A stretch of 64,000 nt of DNA from Skeletonema tropicum (lineage: Eukaryota; Bacillariophyta; Thalassiosirophyceae; Thalassiosirales; Thalassiosiraceae), in NCBI GenBank assembly GCA_037178625.1, contig CM074127.1, positions 2,356,001 through 2,420,000 of the forward strand. Direction: 5' to 3'. The position numbers and the translations under genes were made by a program. Below the pieces are notes generated by a model, which was not told the DNA's origin, searched no databases, and was given only the letters and a program-made list of their open reading frames with translations. This document shows positions 18,931 to 29,830 of this stretch, piece by piece. Position 1 is the first letter of the stretch. Every line of letters begins with the position of its first letter.

Positions 18931-20850
18931 TTACTCCGTTTTCAAATCATAGTGATGCGGTGAGTCTGCATCAATTTCTAGCCAGCCATAGATATGTCTA
19001 TAAATAGCTTGCCTAGCTTCAACAATACGCTTGTCGTCAGATTCTCTCACAGGATGGGTCCAATAATGATGACTCGCCCCCTGCACAGTCATCGTTTGCA
19101 CATGACTAGTACCCCTACTTTCATCGACCGACAACTCAGACCACGGATCGGCATCGCCATTGACAAAAATCAATCGCTTCTGACCTTCTAGGGCACCAGG
19201 TTTGTCATCGCCTGGTATGAGATCCCATCCTCCGTAGTACTCAAGAGTAGATTGTATTGACTCTTTTACCTCCTTGGCTTCGATGCCAAAGGCTTTCTCG
19301 CATATTTCTAAGTCCAAGTCGACTCCGTGATGGCCCTTGCTGTAAGGGCAGTTCGAGTTGATTTCGCATGTTTGGAAAAATCCAAATTCGGTGCAAGCTG
19401 AGGTACGAAACATTGGCAATTGGTTGGGATGCTGCTCAACAAAGCTGCGATGAAAATATACCAAAATAGCTGGAACTTACTTTGATAATACCATGATCGA
19501 TCATTTGCGCTTCTTTTTGTGGATGGGGCAGATAAGTAATCGACCATCAACTGAAAGTTAACGTCTTTACAACAATCAGCCTTCATCAGATTCCTGATTT
19601 GGGCTAGAATCTCCATCGATTGCTTATGTGGATTAGATTTGTGCTCATCCACAATAGCATCACATACCTACCATAAAGAAAGCAACGAAAGGAAATTTTG
19701 TGGTGAATATGCTATTTCAAAGCAACCAATATGTTTTTCTTTCTCAAGTGCTTACCTTTTGGATATTGCATAGAGGCTCTTCGCAAGATGGGTCGTTACT
19801 CTGCACTTCAATCGGTAACAATGAATATCCAACGAAGAAATCAATATTTTTTCTATTCGAAAGCATCGATGCCCCACCACACACATTGAAGGCCGACGCC
19901 ACTTTATCAATTTCATCGGCATCTCCTCCTTCCACGATGGCAGCAACTTCAGCATGGCCGGACTCAAATATGTCAAGACACATTTTGCTGCCCCCGACAA
20001 GCGATTCTTCTCCGAAGTCTAAACTGACATGGTCATTGTATCCTCTGAAATTGACTTCTGCCTGAACGGGTGCTGAGTTGGCTACTGCACCGTATACAAT
20101 ATCTGGATGCAACAACCTTGACCATCCAGCCAACATCCCTGGATAACTGCCCCCAAATGTAATCCACCTGACATTGATGTCATTATCGTTGTTAACTTTA
20201 CCAGTCTTGAAATGTTGCGAGGCCTCTGATGACTTGACAAACTCAACAATGTCTCGCACAGCTTGTCTTGATGATAGATACTTGAATTCATTGTCATCAT
20301 CCAACTTTTTTTCATTCGCACGAAGATACGCTTCTCCATTCTGACTTTTATTAGTTTTTGGAAACGATTCACCATAGTAGCGGTGTTCCAGTGCGTATAA
20401 GTGTACATCCCAATCCTGTTCGTGGTATAGCTTATGTGCAAGCGCAATCATGTCGCCTGTACAATGGACAGAGTCGACGAGGACCGATGGATCGAGTGAC
20501 GGTCCTTCTCCACCGACACAAAGGAAGGAAACTGTATTTCGCTTCGTATTCACTCTGACGCCCGTATTTTCTCCTTCTTTGTGCACATATCGAGATGTAT
20601 AGAAATAGCGTTGCTTAAATGTTTCGTACTCATTATCATCATTGTCTTGACTGAAGTGATCAAGGCGCTGGGCAAAGGTTAACGTTTGCACATCATGATG
20701 TGATTTTGAGAACTTCACTTGGAGCTGCATCTGCGGCTGCGGCTCCATCTTCAGTTCGTGTATGCTGTCAATAATTTCGGAGATGTGTGGGATGCTGCAT
20801 GCCGGAGCGGCAGCAGCCACTAGCAGTAGCACAGGCGGCAACAGCTTCAT
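18931..20850 (-). CDS. S28-family serine peptidase (Pro-X carboxypeptidase / DPP7 type)
   Basis: Three exons: 19756-20850, 19481-19667 and 18931-19397 (introns 88 and 83 bp). The joins give CNIQKVCDAIV and WYYQTCTEFGFFQ; the second is a strongly conserved family segment, supporting the splice. Protein about 582 residues. ATG 20850 begins a classic signal peptide (MKLLPPVLLLVAAAAPACS); the upstream frame starts only at TTG. Nucleophile Ser near residue 235 in TFGGSYPGML, catalytic Asp in VNGDADPWSEL and His in QGASHHYWT. Early family marks: FAQRLDHFSQDN and ALEHRYYGESFP. These enzymes cleave after proline near peptide ends in lysosomes or vacuoles, or outside the cell. Substrate preference (carboxypeptidase or dipeptidyl peptidase) cannot be decided from sequence. 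Confidence 0.92.
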
Positions 20851-21383
20851 GTCGTCTACTTCTGAAGACAGTATTGTCTTCAACAACAATACCGCTGTTG
20901 CTTGCTGCTCGGCTCGCTCCTGTGTTTCTGTGTGTTGGTTTTATGTCATGTCAAAAGCTGTCAAAAGCAGCACGGCGGTTCTTTCGAGCTTTTGGCTGAT
21001 TTCCGGGTTCCCATGAGTTCCGATTTCCGACCGTTTCTTGTGTTCGTCGCTCGTAGTATCGTTGCTTTTAGCTGTTTGTCGTTGCTTCGCTCCGCCTTTC
21101 CGGCCTTCTTCCCGACCCTCCCTGGCGTGGGGTTTCACTCTTGATAAAAACTTATAGGGGTAATGTTTTGGCATACTTTCATTAATAAACTTTGATTGTA
21201 AGAGTAAATATATTTTAGCAAAGTTGAGCTAGAGAAGAAGGGGTGATATTAGCGCCTTTTGCACTGGGATGACGTATTTTGCCTCCCAAAGATCATGGTG
21301 TTAAGCGGAGAGAGGCCCCGGATGCTGTATTATTTATTGCCCAGCTGGTTTCAACTGAGCCACTTCATAACACTGAAGCAAAC
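20851..21383. promoter_or_regulatory. Divergent 5' region of the S28 peptidase and carrier genes
   Basis: About 530 bp separating two outward-reading genes. No conserved coding, RNA gene or repeat was seen. An in-frame extension of the carrier reaches back to a TTG at 21279 but contains no earlier ATG. Confidence 0.35.
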
Positions 21384-23118
21384 ATGAGGAGAGGAAGCGC
21401 TTCCGATAGCGATGGTGCTGCGGGCAACGAAGATCGGCTTCTTAGGCGTAGTCAGCAATCAAGGCGAGGAAGTAGACTTAGACACCATTTTTCCTCAATA
21501 ACACCTCCCAAGCACATGTCCATGTCATTGGCATTGCTGAGGAGCATCCTCGTAATTTACATTGCAACAATATGCTGCAATGACTTCGCATCGGCGCCAA
21601 TGGTTAATGCTGCGTCGTCTAATGGGATTCACTGCACAACTCGTGCGGCATTTTGTACCCACAATACTCTGCAAGCAACTTCATCGCTAAGGAGTGGGGA
21701 GCTTGGCAATGTTAGACCGCTTTCAACTTCACAAGTTGAACTTGGACAACAATTTAGATTTAATTGTAAAAGGAGTGGCAACGGTCGCCTACCTGTAGTA
21801 TCTTTTCCTTCGTCATCTACATCAGCTCTTGGAGTGACTGACAAGCAGAGCTCTCCCGAGGAGACTATAGATGTGAAAGGACACACAACAATCGAGAATG
21901 ATGGAAGTCTGACACTTTCTTTTGAGGGTTCAGAGCCTCCCTTGCTAGAAACTGATTTACATTCTATATCAACTCACAACCTTGACGTAAAATCCGAAAC
22001 ATCCGACAAAGTAGCACGGAAACAAGAGAGAGCATTCTTAGCCAGAGTCTCAGTGCTGTTTTCTATCGTCGTGTTTTCCGTGCTCAAAATGTCACCGAGT
22101 GGATCTTGGAGGTATTATCTTGCGGGGGGTATATGTGCAAGCACAAGCCATGCGATTACAACTCCCATTGATGTGGTTAAGGTGAGATACATGTTGTTGC
22201 TGTCTGGATAACTTGTCAAGTATGAGCTATTGCTTTGTTGCTTGTAGAGTTCAAACATGTTAATTTATTGATAATTTGTTCTTCTTCAAAAACAAACTAT
22301 AACAGACCAGACAGCAGGTAGATCCGACACTGCAAGGCAAAAGCATGTGGAAGGCCACACTCGCTATTGTCAAGCAGGGTGGCCCATTTGCATTATTGGC
22401 TGGCCTTGGACCAACTGCACTCGGCTACTTACTTGAGGGAGGAATTAAGTTCGGCATATACGAAGTTTCAAAGCCTTTCACGCAACGTATCCTCGCTTTT
22501 ATGGCAGCATTCCTTTCATTTCCAGGTCTCGAGTCAAAGGTGATTAGTCTATGCTTGTGTGGATTAATAGCTGGGACCGCTGCATCATTAATGCTCTCGC
22601 CTATGGAAGCATTGCGTATACGAATGGTTAGTGATTCAGAATATACTGGTAAAGGTTCAATCGATGCAATGAGTTTGATGATCAGACGGGAAGGTCTATC
22701 GAGTATATCCAAGGGTTTACCAGCAATGTTATTGAAACAGGTCCCTTATACAATCACAAAGAACTGCTCCTTTGATATCTTTACTATGTCTGCTTACCGC
22801 ATATTAAGGGGGATGGGGTATGCATTAACGGCAAATATCCAAATTGCAGTGCCTCTGTTTTCTGCAATGGCCGCAGCGGTGCTTTCCTGCATAAGCAGTC
22901 ATCCCGGTGACATGTTATTGAGTCTCGTAAATGCACACGAGGGTCCGAAGAGAACGAGAGACTTTGCGAAAGACATATTACAGGGTGAGGATGGATCCAG
23001 TGGCTTCTTCGTGGGGATCAAACCAAGATTTTTGCATGTGATTTTAATTGTGACTGTTCAGCTTATGATTTATGACTTTGCGAAGAGATTGGTAGGTATA
23101 GCCGCAACAGGCTTATAA
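21384..23118 (+). CDS. Phosphate-carrier-like SLC25 protein with long N-terminal extension
   Basis: Exons 21384-22181 and 22306-23118; the 124-bp intron interrupts the first carrier signature and the join gives TPIDVVKTRQQVDP. About 536 residues from ATG 21384, or 492 from ATG 21516. Carrier repeats: TPIDVVKTRQQ, LSPMEALRIRM and SSHPGDMLLSLVN. Intervening blocks GLGPTALGYLLEGGIKFG and GLPAMLLKQVPYTITKN match the mitochondrial phosphate carrier (SLC25A3) more than other carriers, so phosphate transport is likely. The N-terminus is odd: about 250 residues precede the carrier, including a hydrophobic signal (LALLRSILVIYIATICC) followed by FASAP, resembling a plastid or ER bipartite leader. If ATG 21516 is used, this becomes a true N-terminal signal, suggesting a plastid-envelope rather than mitochondrial carrier. 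Confidence 0.82.
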
Positions 23119-23286
23119 TGAACAAAGTTAAAGTTAAATGATCACGAAAGAAAAAAGGAATCTATAATCTCGACATCCAAAAAGGCCTACTAAATTGGCT
23201 TCTTCAACAAGTTTAAGGACCCAACTAAATAAAAAGGTCATAATGTATGAGCCCATCAAAAGTAGTTTGTGACAATCCCAATAAAG

Positions 23287-25110
23287 CTAATTAGCGCTGT
23301 CCAGATGGATTGCCTGCTGAATGGCCAAGATGCAAACTCGTAGCTGATCTGTGAGGTCCAATTTGGACTGGCTCTCAGCATAACATTCTACCATATCGAT
23401 GTCCGAGCAAGCAGCTAAAGTAGCCCATTCCTTTTGAATCGCAATGCCACAAAAGTTCATCAGCGCTGCCCTGACGTATTGAACAATGAGGAGCAAAGCA
23501 GCAACCTCAAAAAATATCTCAGCGATACAGTATGGGCCTACCCACAGCAAAACAATGAACCATGTATAGCATCTATCGTCGTAGATAAGTGCCTGAGCCG
23601 CTTCTGATGGTCCACTACAGTCGGTAACGAAGCCATAGAAGCTCATGAGAACGTCAAAGAAGGATTGCCTTGATAGAAGCGATGCTAAACCCTCGTAGCT
23701 GATCTGAGAGGTCCAGTGTGGGCTGGCCAGCAGCACCACAATGAACCATGTATCGCATCTATCGTCATCGATAAGTGCCTGAGCCGCTACTAGTGGCCAA
23801 TTACAGTCGATGGCAAAGATATAAAAGCTCATGAGAACGTCAAAGAAGGATTGCCCTGATAGAAGCGATGCTACACCCTCGTAGCTGATCTGAGAGGTCC
23901 AGTGTGGGCTGGCCAGCAGCACCACAATGAACCATGTATCGCATCTATCGTCGTCGATAAGTGCCTGAGCCGCTTTTAGTGGCCCATTTTAGTCGGTAAC
24001 GAAGCCATAGAAGCTCATGATAACGTCAAAGAAGGATTGCCCTGATAGAAGCGATGCTACACCCTCGTAGCTGATCTGAGAGGTCCAGTGTGGGCTGGCC
24101 AGCAGCACCACAATGAAGCATGTATCGCATTCATCGTCGTCGATAAGTGCCTGAGCCGCTTCTAGTGGCCCATTACAGTCGATGGCAAAGGAAAAGATGC
24201 TCATGACAACGTCAAAGAAGGATTGCCTTGATAGAAGCGATGCTAAACCCTCGTAGCTGATCTGAGAGGTCCAGTGTGGGCTGGCCAGCAGCACCACAAT
24301 GAACCATGTATCGCATCTATCGTCATCGATAAGTGCCTGAGCCGCTTTTAGTGGCCCATTATAGTCGGTACCGAAGCTGAAGAAGCTCATGAGAACGTCA
24401 AAGAAGGATTGCCCTGATAGAAGCGATGCTACACCCTCGTAGCTGATCTGAGAGGTCCAGTGTGGGCTGGCCAGCAGCACCACAATGAACCATGTATCGC
24501 ATCTATCGTCATCGATAAGTGCCTGAGCCGCTTTTAGTGGCCCATTATAGTCGGTACCGAAGCTGAAGAAGCTCATGAGAACGTCAAAGAAGGATTGCCC
24601 TGATAGAAGCGATGCTAAACCCTCGTAGCTGATCTGAGAGGTCCAGTGTGGGCTGGCCAGCAGCACCACAATGAAGCATGTATCACATCTATCGTCGTCG
24701 ATAAGTGCCTGAGCCGCTTCTAGTGGCCCACTATAGTCGGTAACGAAGCCATAGAAGCTCATGAGAACGTCACAGAAGGATTGCTCTGATAGAAGCGATG
24801 CTACACCCTCGTAGCTGATCTGAGAGGTCCAGTGTGGGCTGGCCAGCAGCACCACAATGAACCATGTATCACATCTATCGTCGTCGATAAGTGCCTGAGC
24901 CGCTTCTAGTGGCCCACTATAGTCGGTAACGAAGCCATAGAAGCTCATGAGAACGTCAAAGAAGGATTGCCTTGATAGAAGCGATGCTACAGCCTCTTCG
25001 CTGATCTGAATGTCTAACTATGGCTGGTGACCCACTGTGCCACATTCTACCACATTTTATCTGTCGTTGTCATCATGTGCCTGAGCCGCTTCTAGTGGCC
25101 CTTTGTACTT
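23287..25110 (-). repeat. 186-bp tandem repeat array, coding for a 62-residue periodic peptide
   Basis: A landmark (GATCTGAGAGGTCC on the plus strand) begins at 23701, 23887, 24073, 24259, 24445, 24631 and 24817, exactly 186 bp apart, with a diverged copy at 25003 and diverged copies near 23515 and 23345. As 186 is 62 codons, the minus strand stays open for many units. The unit includes ASPHWTSQISYEG, ASLLSGQSFFDV and AAQALIDDDRCDTWFIVV. Variation is concentrated in one window (SFYGFVTDYSGP, SFFSFGTDYNGP, SIFSFAIDCNGP). The frame is 23989-24948 and is broken from its continuation (23287-23985) by TAA at 23989-23991, where other units have Tyr or Cys. A TAG at about 25021 closes it upstream. 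It may be a decaying repeat-protein gene or a satellite that is open by chance. Confidence 0.85.
23989..24948 (-). pseudogene. Open part of the 62-residue repeat ORF
   Basis: 319 codons from an ATG inside the first well-conserved unit (MSFYGFVTD) to TAA, covering about five units. No signal peptide, known domain or upstream exon was seen. The protein would be unusually hydrophobic with one conserved Trp-Thr-Ser motif per unit. Because the start lies within a repeat and the frame stops by a single base change relative to sister units, I treat it as a broken or doubtful gene. Confidence 0.35.
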
Positions 25111-25666
25111 GGTGGCAAATATAGTCGAATTTATCGTGCTTCTCGTATTACGTAATGTAATGATCGATGGATTGTAATCGTAGATTTCTTGATGAGTTTG
25201 AATTTGTGTCTGTTAATCGTCGGATGTAAATACTTATATTGTTTAGTTGCTTTCACAGGTTCATGAACATCTTTTTGTCACCCCTCTCACTCAGTGGCGT
25301 TGGCCTGGAAGCACAGTAGCGCTGTTTCGCTGATTTACTTAAGTTCATACCAGACTATATAATATGTATGTCTCTTCTGCTATGCAACGATGCTAGTCTG
25401 AAGTCGGCTATTGTTGTCGGGTGTCACTGGCATACTGTGACTTTTTTGTGTCACGTGACAAGCTCGTTTTCATTTTTCTTTCTCACTTTTCACTCTCTGC
25501 CAGCTGCGCCAACTTGTGTGGCAATACCATACACCATACTCCATACTCCCGTCCCTATAACAGTTGCTCGCAAGGGTCAAGGGAGGTGTTTAGTAGGCAC
25601 TTCATCCTGTTGCTACGCGGCAATTCAATAAGTAGGCAAAGAGAAGGTACAGAGAAGTAGCCACCT
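25111..25666. other. Intergenic region after the tandem array
   Basis: About 555 bp between the array and the next gene, AT-rich near 25120-25260 and pyrimidine-rich near 25440-25560. It holds the promoter of the gene at 25667. No gene was seen. Confidence 0.35.
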
Positions 25667-27661
25667 ATGGCACATCTGCCAGTTCCGGACGAGGTGATCG
25701 CAAATGTGTTGCATACATTGAACAAAACAAATGTCAGCCCACTCCTCATCTCTTGCAAAACGAAACCGACGGGTTCTGCTGAATGGGATTTGTTACAATC
25801 ATGTGAAGAGCTGCATCGGGCGGGGACAATACATCAGCACTTTTTAGCGTCATTGCTAGAGTCATTTCTGTCAAGCCACGATGCCATAGACTTGAGCGAT
25901 GCGTTGAACGTCTTTAATGCTGAAACAGACGTCACAATAAATGATGAGGATAATATGATGTTATGGATACAAGGTTTATCAGTGCTTCATTCAGTAATTT
26001 CCAATGAAGACACCACACTACTGCCCCATGAGCTGCTGACAATTGTAAAGGATTCATATTATTGTAGAGACAACGACGATGAGTGGGATCTTCCTACATT
26101 TGATTCCATGTTTATCCTTCGTGCACTTCTCAGTGCCCAAGCAATTCAATCTGCAAAAAGCAGAACTCTTCACTCATTACAACATTCCGAAACAATACGG
26201 TGGAGACGTCTGAAAAGCATGGTTGAAGATACAATCTCACTTTTCCAACGAATGTTATTCGAAGGGTTTGAGATTGCAAATGACACTTCTGAGAACGATA
26301 CACAACGACAGCCAGGAAAAGACTATCTGACAAAGCCAGCTCGTTTCATTACTATTGCAAGTTGGATCTACACAATGCAAATATATCCGGCTTGTCAATC
26401 CTTAGTTTCCCTGTTACTTGAAGAGAATCACGGAGACGGCGTTGTCAACCTCAAAGAAGGGCTAGTGGCAAAATTATTCGGTATGTTGACCACACTTTTA
26501 GCGCTCGAATGCACGGCAACGCCAAGTGGAGATCTGATCAGTATACATCGGCAAGTTGTTACAACTATTATCAGTAGCGATGATTTCTTCAGAAATATAC
26601 GATCTTACGGACAACCACAACTTGAGAGTGGACCAAGTTTGGTAGAAGACCTCCTCCTTCACGATCGACCCCATTGTAACAAATTTGGCCAGGCACTTCT
26701 TGCCTTCATCAATTTACAAACTCAACTTCATCCATCAAATGACGCAACTGTACTTTCCCCGTCTCCGCTGAGTGCAGAACACCGTTGGACTCTTTTGTTT
26801 CCTCATGTTATTACTTTTCTCGCTGATGAAGATGCGTCACATATTGGATTGGGTTTCGATATGCTCCAAATTTTGGTCAATGGTACACACTTCATCAGGC
26901 CAATGCAATGTGGTACAGATTATACAAACATCACTTTTCAAAGTGCGCACTCACCGGAGCTTCTAGCACAAACTCTTCATACATTGCTTTCTCTTGTACT
27001 CAGGATATCGGCACTGGAAGCGACTATGCCAAATTCTGCATCCGTAGAGTATTCATCACTAAAAGTAATGAGCTTGGCCCAATCATTGAAAGCATTGTAC
27101 AGCGCAAATACTCAGGTACAGGCTATTTTCGAAATATCACAAAAGATTAGAGATTCCGACCAAAATCTCATCGCATTGTTACCAAAGGTGTTAGATTGGC
27201 TTCGCCCATTGATAATAGATATTTGCAAAAAGTGCCAGGATTCGTGTGAAAATTCAGATTCGGTTCTTCTGTGCGAAGTGATTAAAGTCTTTGATCCCAT
27301 ACTCGCTGGTTTAGAGGAAGTGTTCGATGATTCGACGGGGATGCCCAAGAACAATCCAAGCTTCTTTTCCATGATCGAGGCGTATACTGCATTGTTTTCA
27401 TCTCTACGCGCAATGAAGATGTTCATCCGTATCAATGCGCCAAGTCATGACTCAGCAGTATATACACAACTATCATTCATTTCTGAGTGGCTAACACAGT
27501 CGTTAGATCGGCTTATCTTGTTCAAGGAGCGCCTCGAAAAGCTTATTGACCTTTGGTCTGCTGAGACTGAGGCTTCATCGCCTCCACCAGGTCATCATAG
27601 ATGCCTTCTTTTACATTATCATCTAGAAGAAGCTGTGCTGGAGCTCTCTGGTGAAGATTAA
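25667..27661 (+). CDS. Unknown alpha-helical repeat protein
   Basis: Single exon, 664 residues, ATG in the context CACCTATGG. Nearly all of it reads as successive amphipathic helices with Leu-rich heptads (LLISCKTK, LLESFLSSHD, LFPHVITFLADED, GLGFDMLQILVNG, LAQTLHTLLSLVLRI), the texture of an ARM/HEAT-type solenoid. The LFPHVITFL...GLGFDMLQIL segment faintly recalls glomulin/ALF4, a regulator of cullin-RING ligases; this is a weak impression. No catalytic motif, transmembrane segment or targeting peptide. Soluble scaffold or adaptor is the best guess. It converges with the mTERF-ankyrin gene, stops 39 bp apart. Confidence 0.62.
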   Translation: MAHLPVPDEVIANVLHTLNKTNVSPLLISCKTKPTGSAEWDLLQSCEELHRAGTIHQHFLASLLESFLSSHDAIDLSDALNVFNAETDVTINDEDNMMLWIQGLSVLHSVISNEDTTLLPHELLTIVKDSYYCRDNDDEWDLPTFDSMFILRALLSAQAIQSAKSRTLHSLQHSETIRWRRLKSMVEDTISLFQRMLFEGFEIANDTSENDTQRQPGKDYLTKPARFITIASWIYTMQIYPACQSLVSLLLEENHGDGVVNLKEGLVAKLFGMLTTLLALECTATPSGDLISIHRQVVTTIISSDDFFRNIRSYGQPQLESGPSLVEDLLLHDRPHCNKFGQALLAFINLQTQLHPSNDATVLSPSPLSAEHRWTLLFPHVITFLADEDASHIGLGFDMLQILVNGTHFIRPMQCGTDYTNITFQSAHSPELLAQTLHTLLSLVLRISALEATMPNSASVEYSSLKVMSLAQSLKALYSANTQVQAIFEISQKIRDSDQNLIALLPKVLDWLRPLIIDICKKCQDSCENSDSVLLCEVIKVFDPILAGLEEVFDDSTGMPKNNPSFFSMIEAYTALFSSLRAMKMFIRINAPSHDSAVYTQLSFISEWLTQSLDRLILFKERLEKLIDLWSAETEASSPPPGHHRCLLLHYHLEEAVLELSGED

Positions 27662-27700
27662 GATGAAGAAACTAATACAACAACTAAATAATTACATTCA

Positions 27701-29582
27701 TTATTCTCCCATTTCATCGGCCCAATCTCTGAACAGCTCAGAAATCTTCTTTCTTTCTGCTTGCTCATCCTCGCTGATCAATCCTAAGCCAGATTCTCCC
27801 CAATTCACAAAGTCCATTGCCAGGTTTTCTGCATTATTACCAGAATCTTCAACTTGCATCTCGTCTCTCAGCCACTGCGCTACACTTCCTCTCCCGTAGG
27901 CAACCGCATGTGATAATGGTGTATTGCGTGCATAGTTCTCCACGTCAAAATCTACATAGGCCATCTTTGCAAGATATTTGCAGACATCCAAATTACCTCC
28001 AGAAGAAGCCCAGTGCGCCACAGTGCAGCCATTCCGATTTGATACTTCTGTTTCCGCACGATTTCTTACCATCAGCTTTACTATTTCAATTGATCCTGAC
28101 CAAGCCGACCACATCAACACTGTATTGCCATCTCTCGTCTGGGCGTTGATGAGTTTGCGTTGTGTAATGATACTCTGCTCAGCTTGACTACAAACCGATA
28201 AAAGATAATTGCATACATCGACACTGCCTCCAATTCCGAATTCTTTTGGCCCAGCGCCAGCAGCAGCCCAATGCAATGGGATGGCATCATCGCGAGATGC
28301 TTTCCATAATAATGCAGCGGAATTCCCTGGGCTAGAGAGTTGCAAACTTGACTCTGAGGCACCTCCTTTTCTTTTGTTACAACAATCGACAAGTTCCTTC
28401 AGACCTTCCAAGTTACCACATCCTGCAGCCCAATGAAAAAGCGAGGCTCCGCGGACATCAGTTTCATATGCATTTGCTCCATGCTGAATAAGATATCTCA
28501 CAAGCTGTGCCGATGTTACGTTGGCAGTATCAAGTAATGACGGGGAGGATTTGCTCTTGGTTGCTGCATTGTTTGATTCGTTGTCTCCGTGAACATAATT
28601 ACTGTCATCTCTCGCTGCAGATAATATGCCTCTCTGGAAGAGTTTGTCGAAAGCTACCACCTGCTGTGATGTTATGGGTAAGTTGTTATCAATATTCGAA
28701 GCACCGTAAGTTCGCCGCCACGAATTGCAAAGTGCTGCGAATTGTTTTGGTTTGCGATGCTGTAATAGGAATTCCTCTAGTAATGATGAGTCGTTAGCAT
28801 CATCATCCCACAGCATCCTTCCAGAAGGTAATCCGAGATGAACCAGGAATGCATGACGAGGAGCAATGGTACGCTCAAATCTCGCTCCAAAGAAGCTTGC
28901 CGGTAACACAGATTTTAGCTTTGGGTCAAGAACCAAGTTTGTTGAATTTGAACCAGTCGATAGAACACCACCTCCCAAGCAGTCTTTCAAGAAACGCATT
29001 TTTGGGCGCAAGTGCCTTACTACATCAATCTGTAGCCGCATTAGTAACGAAAAGATTCCAGCTGATTTAGTCGAAATAAAGCACGAGAGTACAAATCATA
29101 AACAGTATACATCATCTCACCTCGAGCAGAGGAGGGAAAGTTGTATGCATCTGATGAATCTCATCTAGAGAATATCCTCCGTACACATTTAGGTAATGAA
29201 TAGCACTTAGAGATATCTCAACATCTATCGGCTGTTGTGCAAAAGTACTAGATTCCGTCATGATCCGATTCCAATAAAACTCTGTAATTTCATCAGGAAG
29301 CTCCTCATTATTCCATTCATTGTCGTCATAAGTTGGATCAGCATGTCGATATAAGTGTTGAAACGGATGATTGAGCCGTCGCGCCTTTCGCGGCGCAGAG
29401 ACCCGTTGCTCGTGAGGTCGTCGGTCTATTGGTATTGGTGTCGATGAGTCGATTGCTTCGTCTGATAACGTCGCAATACCTCCTCCATCTGCCGCAAGAG
29501 ATGATACGACAGCTCTTGATGAGATGTCAAGAGAAGAAGTTGCAAGCAGAGAGATTGTCGTAGCAAATGTGATCAATGTCAT
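27701..29582 (-). CDS. mTERF-like / ankyrin-repeat fusion protein
   Basis: Exons 29121-29582 and 27701-29029 (intron 91 bp, donor GTGAGATG, acceptor GGCTACAG); the join gives FPPLLEIDVVRHLRPKM. Protein 596 residues. Residues about 127-175 form an mTERF-type helical repeat (YGGYSLDEIHQMH, then PPLLE, then LRPKMRFLKDCLG), and about 187-225 look like a further mTERF piece (LDPKLKSVLP, IAPRHAFLVHLGLP). From about 350 there are five or so ankyrin repeats (ASLFHWAAGCGNLEGLKELV, IPLHWAAAGAG, GNTVLMWSAWSGSIEIVKLM, GCTVAHWASSGGNLDVCKYL, TPLSHAVAYGRGS). The N-terminus (TLITFATTISLLATSS) could be a signal or organelle presequence. mTERF proteins bind organelle nucleic acids; the ankyrins suggest a protein partner. 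Organelle gene expression is the likely setting. Confidence 0.78.
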
Positions 29583-29830
29583 GGTGATAGACTAGATGAT
29601 AAATCAACTCATCAATCATTACAATAGGGAGGACGGTGGCTGGGTGTGGATGCGGCATGCCCATCATGGTCCACAGCATGTTGGCCGCGATATGGCGCGG
29701 TTTGACGGTTTTGGCGCCAACTCACATCACTTCTTCATCACGAATCACGAATGACGATGACGATAATATAAATAAGATTTCCGCTTATCGTACCGCTGGT
29801 AATTGGAAAGCATTCTGTTCTGTTGCCGAG

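Noticed and set aside
23287..25110. CRISPR array
   Set aside because: Repeats are 186-bp contiguous units without spacers, in a eukaryotic genome.
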